NCBI GenBank assembly: GCA_001599935.1
Contig: BCIJ01000017.1
Location: 195,847 to 259,846, forward strand
Direction of reading: 5' to 3'
DNA: 64,000 nt
From: Holtermannia corniformis
Taxonomy: Eukaryota; Basidiomycota; Tremellomycetes; Holtermanniales
The notes beneath the pieces were generated by a model. That model ran no database searches. It saw only the letters and a program-made list of their open reading frames with translations, and was not told where the DNA came from. Within the stretch, counting starts at the first letter, position 1; the number at the start of each line of letters is the position of its first letter. A program made the translations under genes and the position numbers. Below are positions 42,174-52,750 of this stretch, piece by piece.

Positions 42174-43961
42174 TACTGTGCGTGCTACTACTGATGTTGC
42201 ATGCTTGCGATTGCACTTGCCTTTAAATAATGCGACACTGCTCGTTCCCCGTCGCCACCCGCTGAAGTCGGTTGGCACAACGATGTATACCAGCAGCCTG
42301 GTTCTTTGGCCCCTGCAAGACATCAACGCAATTGGCAACGAGGGCCTTTAACGCCTGCAGGTGAAAACCACATCATTCGACAAGCCGGAACAGAGCTTCA
42401 CGTCGTACAGCGTCCGCTCTGGCAGCCGCAACGTTCCTGAGTCCACGTCGACGTCGGTAGCAACTACTCTGCTCATGGCCAAGGGGGGGGGGGGGGGGGC
42501 AAATGCCTCAGAATAGACTACAGAGCAGGGGGCCTTCGCTGTCGGACTAGTGTCGGATCGGACGTGAAAAGAAGTGGGTTATATAGGATGACAACAATGA
42601 ATGGAATGAGATGACAAAGCGCGTTCTGTGCTTCGCAGAGAGCAGGTTGCTATGATTCGTACCTGCATGCGTGCGAGATGATCAGTGCTTAGGGTCCAGA
42701 AGATTGCCAATGCTTTGCCTCAGACCGATCGCTGAGAACCATATCAACGCCCAAAGCGCCTAGATCGTTGGAGTTGGACACAGGGGGGGGGTTCAAGAGA
42801 TTTCGAGGATCATCTCGGGAACGAGATGCAGAAAGCCCGTCAAGTAGGACGAGCTGCGAAGGTAAGTTTGAAGGCGACGTAGTCTGAAGTCCTTGTAGGG
42901 GGTTCGTGGAACGTCAAAGGGATAAGCAAGGAGGCCTATAATGAAGATCGAGTGGCGATCTTCAGCAGAGTCACAACTCGCCAGATAGCCTCAGTAGAGC
43001 TTTCAATTTAGATGAGCAAGCGGCTCGTGGTCTCATCTTGCCGTGAGCATGCCAATGCGACGTATAACCTTGCGGTGTAGGATTTTGGCACGCGATTTGT
43101 TGAAGACCTCATAGCGTCGGCAGGATCAACAAGCCCTTGCTAAATGTTGTCCTTCAGGTCACCCTTCACACTAGAGTATCTAAACGCAACCGGGTCGAGG
43201 TGTGCGACTGCGAATTGTCGGAAAATTCGGTACCCTTTGAGCAGCCATCACTCTATCAACCGGATGGATCTCGTATGATGAGCGCAAATGATTGCATGTT
43301 CACCGGCAATCAAATCAAGCATCCAGCAGGTCTGAGATCTCTTGAAGATACTCGGAAGGTTCGCAACCCCCCTTGAACTGATCCCATGCCTGTTCCATGT
43401 TTGCAGTTGTCGTCACAAACGCGTAACTCACCTAACAATTGCCATGGTCGCACCAAAAGGTTAACGTCTTGTAATGGGGGTTGAAGGTGACCCTCGCAGA
43501 GTGAGGTAGCTTCTCGACAATGGACCGTTCACTACCGGTGTATGTTCGATAACCTGTGTTGCGGGTGTCTGACATGTTTCAGATCAAAACTGTATGATAA
43601 AGGCGAACGCGTTGCCTTCAGTCCTCAGCCAGGTGGCATTGATATATGCTTGCGGGGGTTGAAGCGGCACTGCGGAGGTATCCTTTCCATTAATGCAACA
43701 AGGCAGTGAGCTCCGCGGTACGTCATACAGTCAACCAGCTTCAAAGGTGCTTGGTAACCCCCTCTACATACTGGACACAACAGTACATCAGCAGATGGGC
43801 GCAAACCCGCCTTTCGCTACCTCTGCTCATACAGGTGATTTTGCCATGTTGTCGGACATCCGAGACGCTGTGCAAAAAACCCGACGCGGAGCTCCGCACG
43901 GTCATCGGGTTCGCCACTGGCCGTGTTGCGACCTACTGTGTAGTACTTGACTTAACCGCAC
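42174..43961. other. Gene-poor stretch between copies B and C
   Basis: Almost 1.8 kb shows no gene I can support; frames of 60-113 codons lack splice or family support. Texture is unusual: G17 at 42483-42499, G9 at 42783-42791, C6 at 43367-43372, and GGGGGTTGAAG at 43476 and 43654. Degraded mobile-element ends are possible. Confidence 0.5.
42483..42499 (+). repeat. Poly-G tract (17 G)
   Basis: Seventeen consecutive G bases. This may be genuine or may be a sequencing or assembly artefact, since such runs are error-prone. Confidence 0.8.
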
Positions 43962-44951
43962 ATGATCACAGACGGATTCGCCGTTTCAATTCTACACGAC
44001 TATGGAGCCCTTGGGTCCCGTGGAATCAACTACCGCAAGCTGCGTGAGCAGAGTCTGCTGAACCCCGAGGCGCCTCCCGCGGACATTCTATACGTGCGTG
44101 TAACTGTCCTCCTGATGATTCGAAATTGACGAAGCTCAGACGGGTGCACTGATGTGGGCCATAACCGACACGTACGTGACCTGAAAAACACCGGCAACAC
44201 CATTGTCTGAGTGCAGTAGATATAACCGGTCGTTCCATGTGCCCAACCAAACGCTTCATTACGTCTTTCCCGACCGTCGTCAAGCAAACGCCGAGATCCA
44301 AAGAATTGGGAAGCACATACTTGAGCATGTCGGTAGCCATGTGATCTTACCCATGGGCTGGGAAGCTGATCTAGTCCCAGTGGATGGGGCAGGATCTGCC
44401 AGAGATCTCAGACATGCCAGTGCTTTGTTTGGATCCGCCGGCGCTTCAGTATGTGCTGCCGAAACGGGGCTATTTGAGTGGTCAGGTGGACAAGGTACGT
44501 ACATAGGGCTCATGCAACAAACGACCGTTTGTCCGCTAAATACCATCAGGCCACGGCTCTCGTGATCCACCCAGAGGCCTGTCAAGTCTGCGTGTGCAGT
44601 CTCACCGAAGGGGACTTGGACATGAGATACGCACCAGGCGGCGACAAAACAGACCGGAGTGACTTTGTCCACTGGCAGACGCGTTATCCAATCTGGACAG
44701 ACATCAAGCCCGTTAATTTACCGTTTTACGAGGAAGATTGGACGACCGATGAAGAGGATCGGGTTGAGAGATCCAAAGCGCGCAAGGTGCGTGTAGACGA
44801 CCATTGCCTTCAGGTCACTTGACGCTGTCAACAGAGGCGCCTCCGGATAATGAAGATGCCAACCCCCCCGGCGGCTGTCAAGGAGCCTGATGTCAAGGAT
44901 GCTCAAGACGCCATGGAGGCGGTCGCCCTATCGACGCCGACATCCCCGTGA
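43962..44951 (+). CDS. Paralogous unknown family, copy C
   Basis: Exons join to MITDGFAVSILHDYGALGSR...ILY, TGALMWAITDT, YNRSFHVPNQTLHYVFPDRR with RIGKHILEH, WMGQDLPEISDMPVLCLDPP then ALQYVLPKRGYLSGQVDK, ATALVIHPEACQV...FVHWQTRYPIWTDIKP, and RRLRIMKMPTPPAAVKEPDV ending LSTPTSP with TGA at 44949-44951. All five introns lie at the same places and phases as in copies A and B. It is the most diverged copy, with exon 1 hardly alignable. About 250 residues. Shared motifs are M/LxWAIT, HYxFxDR, RIGKHIxEHW, DPPA and HWQ. Function is unknown. Confidence 0.65.
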
Positions 44952-45200
44952 TCCGGGTCCTCTTCAAGCTCGAGCCGAAACAGCGGGTCGCACACGGGTC
45001 GCAGTTCTTGAACCACCCCAGCGACCGGAAAAACGACATTGGCGAGCTTGATCGATCTTGGGCAAGCATCCGGTCAGCATCAATTTCGGGTACGTGCCGG
45101 TCTGCACAGCATCGGTGAGACTCTAACGAATTCGTTACAGACGAAGTGACCCATCTCGTCCATCCTGTTGTATTCGTGTTGTCTATCGATCGTTTGCGTT
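44952..45200 (+). pseudogene. Decayed tail of family copy C
   Basis: Directly after the TGA of copy C the same frame continues SGSSSSSSRNSGSHTGRSS, a second TGA, then TTPATGKTTLASLIDLGQAS and GQHQ. This parallels STPATGYTTLASSVDLGHLS of copy B. A donor GTACGT at the matching place and, after an intron, a hydrophobic remnant (PVVFVLSIDRLRLR) also match copy B. It appears to be former coding sequence. Confidence 0.6.
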
Positions 45201-45345
45201 TGAGATGAATGCCTCGCTGTGGACCCTCTCACTGGAAAATTCAACCAAGGCCGCGCGACTTTGCCACTGAGTGAACGCGAAGCTGCATGACGATGGGCCA
45301 GGTAACGCACAGTACACTGGCGTATGTTTGTGATACAGCCAGCGG

Positions 45346-46655
45346 ATGGTTGCTCTTGGCTCAATACGCCTTTCATGTGTACCGCGTCCAAGCTGACGCG
45401 AACCCGATTGCCGTGTTGCACAGCCCGTGTTGTTGTTCGGCAAGCTGCTGATGGCGCACGCAAGCGCTCTGAACGCGTTCGAGCTACTCGCAGACCTTCT
45501 CACACCATCGCCCGTCCCACGCTTCCTGCCCGTCGCACTGAATCTGCTCGCACACCTTCAACTTGTCGAACGTCAACTGGCTGCCGAGGCGGGCCGTGCG
45601 CTCGCTTTCAATCAGACTCTACTAGTAGACATCTACAGCACTGGTGTAAACTCGGATGAGATTGAGCGGCACAAGCTGCAAGCTGGGGTTTTGCGGGAAG
45701 ACGAGGTTGCGTGGTTGAAAAAGGTGGTGAAGCGTGCAAAGGGGGACACCAAGCTGTTTTGGGCGTCACTACAGCTTCGGCACTGGGTGAGTGTTTTGAG
45801 ACTGAGACGAATGCTGGAAACATGAGCTACGGCTGACATCCTCAGCACGCGATTGGCCTCCTCAACCTCGACACTCCCGTCTCCCGCATCGAGCCCACAC
45901 TCGAGTCGTACTTCCCATCAGATCCGGCTTCCTCGACAGCTCAAAAGTACCTCTACAGCAGATGCATGACGCCCGATCAGCGAGAAGACTGGGAGGCGTA
46001 CAGAACCGTGGTTAGCGATTATCGGCAAGCGAGAGCGTGCGTCAGACTGCTCTGCGCAGTATTGAATCCTGCGGGCGGTGACTGACAGAGCAGTAGGCAC
46101 GCTGAGCGGCATAGAATGGCACGCAAACCACTACCCACGGTCGATATCCAGCCAGCCGTCGCAACAGCGCTCAAAACCTCCCAGACGCTCCTCGCCAACC
46201 TCGCGCGGTTCGAGGCAATGTTCCGGCCCGACGACCGCGATGCCCAACCCACGATTCCAGCTTCAGTGCCAGCGGCCAACCCAATCAAAGCCGAGCTACA
46301 ATCTGCCGCTCGTGATCGCGAATCGATCTCGCCGCCGACTGAGGAGTTGTCTCGCTCGGTGCCAAGGATGTCATTCCCGCCCGCTTCTGCCGAGTCGAGA
46401 CTCAAGCAGAGGCCAAGAGCGTTCATCACGCCGTCTCCGGTCGAGTTCGAGTTGGGGCAAGCCCGGCTAAAGCGGCGGCGGGTGGACCTGGAGGGGGAGG
46501 ATCAGCCAAATGCGAGCTCGATCGCTGACCCGAGTCAAGGTAGCGTCGAGAGAGCTGGTGACCTGGTCAACTCGATCAAGGCAAAGGACAAGGGCAAGTC
46601 GAGGCTGAGCTTGCCGCTGTTCCGGGACGAGGATATCAAGCGGTTTCGACGGTGA
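45346..46655 (+). CDS. Hypothetical protein, about 400 aa
   Basis: I join MVALGSIRLSC (45346 on), then PVLLFGKLLMAHASALNAFE...ELLADLLTPSPVPRFLPVAL across a 45-nt intron, then HAIGLLNLDTPVSRIEPTLE, then RHAERHRMARKPLPTVDIQP across an intron ending GAGCAG. The frame continues to 46655 (RDEDIKRFRR). The first half is helical (VAWLKKVVKRAKGDTKLFWA), and the second half is disordered and basic with RLKRRRVDLEGED, a nuclear-signal-like stretch. I do not recognise a family. The start is tentative; the C-terminal frame from 46116 could alternatively be a separate ORF, but the splice joins it naturally. Confidence 0.55.
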
Positions 46656-46777
46656 CACTTTCGACCCTGTGCTCGTAGACTTGGGCGTGATCGAGAGGCC
46701 TCCAAAAGCAGACCGTTGTATGCCAAGATGTGGATAATGTTACATGCAACATGATGACCCATCGCCCTTTGTGCAGT

Positions 46778-47694
46778 CTACTCGTCCGTCTTGCGCTTCT
46801 TGGCATCACCCTCAACCGTATCCTTGACGTCCGCCGCGACTGGTGACGCTGAGCGTTTAGCGCGGGCTGCGGGCGCTGCAGCTGCCGGCTTGGCAGCTGG
46901 CTTTGGCTTCTTCTTGACAACCACGCCCTTGAGTAGGCTCTTGACGTCTTTTCGTACGGGCTTTGTCGGTGCCGGTGCCGGCTTCTTGACAGGCCCCGCA
47001 GATGCCATAGCACTTGGCTCGGTAGGTGGTGACATCTCTGGCGGAGGCGCAGCCGCTTTCGCTGCCAAAGCTCTGTGAGTCCAATCCATCAGCTCAATCT
47101 TGACGATGAAGGTGTGGTTCGGACACACTCTCGGAATGCCTTCAACTCCTCCGTCTCGGCGTCCTTGATCTTCCGCTCGGCCATTCTCTTGTTAAGCTCG
47201 GTATCGTTCAGGAACCGGAGCTCTTCCTCTTGCAGGCCGCGATATTGGTTGGCCATGCGCATCTTTTCATCCCATTCTGCGTGACGGTCAGCAGTGGTTG
47301 ACGGCTGTTCCGTAAGAACCTACCTTCTTGCTTTGCCAGCTAGCGAGGTCGGGCAGTCAGTAGCAACACGCGCAAGGAATAGAGATGCACACCTTGCCAG
47401 CAGCGATACGCTATATCGAGTATCAGCACTTGGTCTTGTAGCTCTGAGAGTACAGCTACTGACCTCTGCCAATGTCCGCCCATCATGTACATCTGGCACC
47501 TCGGGCTTTGGAGGCTCCATGCCGATCCTAGACCACGTTTAGCGTTGCTCGCTCTGGAGGACATGGACGCACCGCGCATAAGCCGCCTTCCATTCCTCAT
47601 CCTTCTTTGCGTTGGCCGCTTCGAGCTCTGCAGATGTCACGAAGCGCGAGGCCGCAGCGGGCGCTGTCAAGTCAGCAACAGTCAGGTCGGCCAT
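46778..47694 (-). CDS. FYV6: FAM192A/Fyv6-domain protein (splicing-associated)
   Basis: The joined exons read MADLTVADLTAPAAASRFVT...SAELEAANAKKDEEWKAAYA, IGMEPPKPEVPDVHDGRTLA, ERIAAGK, LASWQSKK, AEWDEKMRMANQYRGLQEEE then LRFLNDTELNKRMAERK. The pattern RFV(S)..EL..A..K+.EEW, then RTLAERL and the F+NQ(F/Y)RGL.E.E..FL block is the FAM192A/Fyv6/NIP30 N-terminal domain. The C-terminus is Lys/Ala/Pro-rich with KKRKTDE. Fyv6 in yeast joins the spliceosome at exon ligation; the human protein binds proteasome activator PA28-gamma. Five short exons are used, one of only about 24 nt (LASWQSKK). Confidence 0.85.
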
Positions 47695-47931
47695 CTTGTC
47701 TACACAAGTCGTCGAGCCAGACGGATTGCAAGGTATCTTGACCGGGGTTCCGGAGTTCCGATTGCCGGCTCGGGTATCCGATCCCCCCCCTTGCACTTGT
47801 TACTGTAGCTCGGCGCCATCGACTAGCTCGTGTCCCGTCTGTCCGCTATCGCAGCAGAGCAGACACGCACACCAGATGCCAGCCAGAGCCTGACGGGTGC
47901 CGCAATGCTCAACGGCGAAACCTCGGTTGAC

Positions 47932-48647
47932 ATGGTCTGTGCGCTCTGCGAGCCCACAGCCTGAAGAGCTGACCGGTCCGCAGGACAGGATCACGCAGGT
48001 ACAGTCCTGCTGCCGGCCTCTTCAGTGGAGCTTATAGTTGTGCTTGCGTTTAGCTACAAGATGGAATCATAGATGTGCGTCCTTATTGCGCTGTCTTGAG
48101 ACGCAGTTACGAGCTCACCGCTTGCAGCTCCTTACAATCTCTGCCCGCTCGATCGAATACCTAACGACCGACGCGCCTCCCAAGCAGACAAGCTCTGATG
48201 TCCCGATCCTGACTGTCCAAGACCAAGCCAAGAGGGAAGACTATGCTCGTGCGTGCAATCCTATCGAGGCCCAACACTGATGCATCGACCAGGGACGAGC
48301 CAGAGCTTTGTCGATGACTTGATCCTCAAGGCGAAAGAAGTCGAGTTGCTGATCAAGAGCCTGCCCAGTAAGGAGGAAGCGGGCGTCAAGGTCTGTCAGA
48401 GGCATACAAAGGACCAACTGATGGGAGCTGCAGGGCGAGCGGCTCGAAAAGTTGCAGAAGGAAATTGAGCAGGCCAACGACGAGTACAAAGAGGCTTTGA
48501 CGGTTGCCGGTCGGTCATGTGCTGTATGGTCTAGAAGGAACAGCCGTGCTGATGAGTCCTTCAGAGGCTCTTCTCGAAGACATCAATCGTGCGCTGCAGG
48601 CGGTATTGAACCCAACCCCTGTCGAATCCACTGCAATGTTAGATTGA
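47932..48647 (+). CDS. MED21: Mediator subunit 21 (Srb7)
   Basis: The coding sequence starts with ATG alone (47932-47934), then a 49-nt intron, a 15-nt exon (DRITQ, 47984-47998), a 21-nt exon (LQDGIID, 48054-48074), and a larger exon from 48107 (LRAHRLQLLTISARSIEYLT). Later exons give SQSFVDDLILKAKEVELLIK, SLPSKEEAGVK, ERLEKLQKEIEQANDEYKEA and EALLEDINRALQAVL, stop at 48645-48647. MDRITQLQDGI and the LI.SLP motif with a C-terminal coiled coil are diagnostic of Med21. It pairs with Med7 in the middle module and links RNA polymerase II to activators. Length, about 140 residues, matches the family. Confidence 0.88.
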
Positions 48648-48777
48648 GACCCACGCTCCGCATGGTCATAGAAGGATTTGATTTTGATCAACATTGTATA
48701 CTAGCCAGTACAACACTATGCAGCTAGCACTGCATCCCCAGAGTCCGTCGGCCCGGTATCTCGCGACCCTCACTCCG

Positions 48778-51700
48778 TCACTCCTTGTTCAGGTTGAACA
48801 GCACGCCCGTGCACCTTGCAGTCCCGCTAACAACCATCAGTCATCGTGCTTGTATCATGGAAGCGCGCAGTGCACATACCATTGACATCTGTCATTGATC
48901 TGCAGCTGTCGTTCAGCTTCCTTGTCTTTCCCCTTCGCGACGCGCTTGATGGGCGTCTTGTGTGCGTTCTGCGGCCGCGACTTGGTCGGCTTGTTGTTGA
49001 GCGGCTCATCGTCCATATCGTCGTCGTCCTGCGTGACTCATCAGCCATTGCCCTCGAGCATTGGTTTGACTAACCGGTAGCCCGTGATAGGAGATACAGA
49101 GTTCCTGCCCACTCATAATCTTCCTTCTCGCAAAGATGGCCAAGCTGCTCTGCGTCAACTTGGGTCTCACAACGCGAAAGAAGACTCACATCGGTCTTTC
49201 AATGTGAAAGTCCTGCATTTGCTGGTCAGTAACCAGTATGTGAAGTCCGTCAACTGACCTTGACGTAGGCTTGCACCGTGAGGAGATTGGGGTCGCACGA
49301 ATGGTTCTGCGTAACAATCAGCGCCGTGACATGAGATACAAATCAAAGCAACTGACAAAGAACCGGGTGAACTGCGACATGTCAGTCGGATTTATTGTTT
49401 TGACCATTCACTCCCACTTACGTTCTGTTTGAGAGCAAAGCGGAGGAGGTATATGATCAGACCATGATCCTTTGATTCAACGCTCACTCACACCCCAGTG
49501 GAACGCATCAACTGCAATGTGTCAGTCAAGGTATACGTCAGTCGCAAGACTGACCCGAATGAGTCGTAAACCCCTCGGTTGAAGGCTCCTCCCCCGGTTT
49601 CATGTCATAGCTCGCCCATTCCAGCGCCTTTGCTCGTGCTGCGTATGCCAGCTTTGCAGTCTGCGGGTCCACGAGCTCGAGCCCAGGTGGAGGGTTGGTG
49701 ATCTGGTACCCGTCCAGGTCAAACAAGTACCTGCGAGGGATCAGCCCGGGTCCATCTGGCCGAGAGCATGGACGTACGTCCGGCCGGCAAGATTGTACGA
49801 CTTGCCGCGGAGTTCTGACTCGTCTTCATTCAGCAGCTCACCGGCATAGACGCCGATGAAAGTGCCGGGGTTGATGACGGACCGCGCTCTCACACCTAGC
49901 AGGGGTTAGTTCCCACCCGAGAAGACTGGTCAAAGCGCACCCCAACCCTTAAGACGCTGTTACCGCATCAGTACTCTTAAAACGCGCAGGCCGGGTTGAC
50001 TCACCGTCTTGAAGATCTCCAGCTTTGTATCTCTGCTCCGGCCTTTTTGGATCACCTGTATGTTCGTCAGCCTAGAATGACCAGAAGAGGTTGTTGCACT
50101 CGCCCTGTTGGGGCACTCCGGAGGACAACCACACGAGTCCGAGCACTCCCAAATTGATGCCTCGCCAAGGTGACGTAGTTTGCCGCCCCTAGACTCATTA
50201 GCCTCTCAAACAACCATCACACCGACTTTGAGCAACTCACTGATACGCGAAGCCCGGGGTACACGTCCCATAGAAATACAGCGTCTGCCTGCGCGCACAC
50301 AAACAAGTCGGCGACAGCGGATCACACGGCCCAATACAGCCACAACCAGCACTCGGCAGTGGCGCCTCCACACCAGGCGCATAATGGATCTGGTTCGCAT
50401 ACTTGAATTCGAACGGAGGCGGTTTCTGATCAATCTCATTTGAGATCTTGATCTCGTCGGCATCGGGTTCGTCGAGGCACGTTGTCTCTGAGATGTAGGC
50501 TTCGAAAATGGTTTTCAGCAGGTCGTAGTTGCGCTGGGCTTCTGGGATGGCGTTGACGAGGTCGTGCAGGGTCGTGTCGAATGCTTGGCCGACGGGGATG
50601 GGTGAGCCGCGGCCGGAAGACGCCGATGATCGACTACTGATGTACGGGTATTCCCCTACAATGTTCGACGAGTGCCACGACGTCGCTTCAGGATCATCCG
50701 AAGCATGACGTGACCCCGCCGCGCGGTCGAGAAACACACTGATATCGCTCTCGGACCGGACCTCATCCAGTGCGCCCATCTCTTCAATCGAGCGCGCCTT
50801 GACGTCGGCAAGCACACGCGCGGCATGCACGGTAGATTCTTGTTCTTCGGCTAGCCGTTTTGTTTTTTGACGCGCTTGGAGTTTTTCGAGAGCGCGCTTG
50901 GATTTCCATTCGGCGGCTGAACTGCCTAGTAACGAGTTGATGAGCGTGCTCGGTATTTTAGGCTTGATGTCCTGGGTTAAAGTGCTGGCTGCTGATGTCG
51001 GAGTCGAAGGTAATGACTCGGGATGCGCTATCATACCGGTCGTTGGGAGTGTCAGCGGTGCCGGGGGCGTGACACGGCGCGAGGTCGTGACAGGTTGCGT
51101 CGCCTGCACAGCAGGCTCGATCACTGGTACAGGCGGTGTAGCAGCGTCCGCAGTTTGCTCCTCAAAGTGATCCTCGACAATCACCGTTGACTGAGCATTG
51201 TCCATTGCTTCCACGACTGGCGATGGCGAAGGCACCGGCGACTCGACGACTCGCCTGCGTTTTGAAGGCGCTACGACTGGCGAGATCGACCGGCTTCGGG
51301 ACTCGACTAGCGTCTCGATCGATACAGAGACCGGTTGAGCCACGCTCGTTGTCGGCTGCGCAGGTAACGCAGCAGACACTGTCGCAACAGGTTCTAACGG
51401 TTGCACTGCCGGCACAGCGGGTGCAGTAGTTGCAGGTGACATAGCCTTCGGTGACACCAACATCGCCACAGATACGGGCGCAGTCACGCTCGGTTTCTTG
51501 ACCGGCGATCCCTCGCTCGGCGTCTTCACAGGTGATTCCCGACGCAACGCGGCGCCCGGTGTCGCAACCGCCCATCTCGGTCCTGGTCCAGCGCTCTGAG
51601 GCGCCGACTGCGGCTGCGACAGAGGCATCTGTATCGGTGATTCCGACGGGTCATGCGGTTCAAACAATGGCGTCTGGCTCGGCCGCCGTCGTTTACTTGC

Positions 51701-52516
51701 TATCGCGGGCGAGGATGAGGGGGAGCGTGAAGCGTTGGAGAAGAGGGTTGAGCGTTTGCGCTTGTGATTTGCCTTTCATACGATAGTGAGACTGAACGGT
51801 ACGGGACGGTGATGGGACGTACTTGCTCAGATGGCGCGGCAGGTTGCATCATCGGCCGCTTGCCTTTGCTTTCTGATTGTGTGCTTGTGGGGGTAGGCTG
51901 TGCTCTGCTAGCCAATGCAGGGCAGGACGTCGATCCGTCGTCATCGTCCGAGTCGCTCAAAGTGAGATCGATGGGGTCTGCATACGGTCAGCTTGCATGC
52001 GCGACGAGATGTAGCCCTACGAACCGGCTTGTGATGACATAGGCTGCTTGCCAGGTTGCGTTGATGACTGTGATGTAGATGGCCCTGAGGATTCATATGA
52101 GCTGTCACGAACAAGTACATTTCACTACACTCACTTCTCGACAGACTGGACACGCGACGCACGGCCCCCTTGCTTTTACCCTTGCCCTTGTCGACCGCTG
52201 TCGGCCGCTTGGTGGGACTCGAGCTCGCAGCTTGCTCTTGCAGCCTGCGCGAGTCCTCCTGGCGCCTGCGCTGACTGACAGTCGGGGCCTCGATATCCGA
52301 CGGGAGCGTGTCATCCTCGCTGTCCGACGCGATGGGATTTCGCGTCGCTGGTTTCGCAGGCTGCGATGCGGGTACGGCTCGCGTCTCGTTGTGGTTCTGC
52401 TCCTTCTCTGCCTCCGAGTCACTATCAGCGAGTTCCACGGGAGCATCGCGCGTGCCCGAGCCTTGCCATCGCGCCCCCGATTGCGCGCCACGGGCTGGCG
52501 TGGTATAGCTCGACAT
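48778..52516 (-). CDS. Histone H3K9 methyltransferase, SUV39/Clr4 type (pre-SET, SET, post-SET)
   Basis: The first 700 or so residues are disordered. They carry two acidic SUMO-interaction-like motifs (APVELADSDSEAE and DPIDLTLSDSDDD) and no chromodomain that I can see. The pre-SET zinc cluster follows: SAGCGCIGPCDPLSPTCLCA...FYGTCTPGFAYQ, ASIWECSDSCGCPPECPNRA. SET elements are VIQKGRS, GWGVRARSVINPGTFIGVYA, YLFDLDGYQ, VDAFHWG-N-FTRFF-NHSCDPNLL, and ELCISYHG. The post-SET CQCGTARCTGVLFNLNKE lies across the last intron (stop 48778-48780). Enzymes of this type trimethylate H3 Lys9 to build heterochromatin. NHSCDPN and the three post-SET cysteines are intact. Exons inside the SET domain are extremely small (3 and 15 nt). 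Start at 52516 (MSSYTTPARGAQ). Confidence 0.88.
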
Positions 52517-52750
52517 TCGCGCCTTGTCACTTTGCCGCTCCGTACCAATCTAGGAGTGGATATGCGCTGTCTGGGCTAGCAACTTGCTGACTCTTTTGAT
52601 GTCGTTTGGAGTGGGAAAAAGGGAGTGAAGCGGCTGAGGACTGGGACACAGACAATGGCACCGGCCTCGGCAGCCCTAGCAGTCGCCTAGCAGCATGCTA
52701 GCATTTCACAGCCATCGTAAAGTCTGAGCACGGAGCATGCGATCGCATCA

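Noticed and set aside
45205..45270. ATG at 45205 as start of the hypothetical gene at 45.3-46.7 kb
   Set aside because: Its frame reaches TGA before a usable donor; the ATG at 45346 joins in frame over a normal 45-nt intron.
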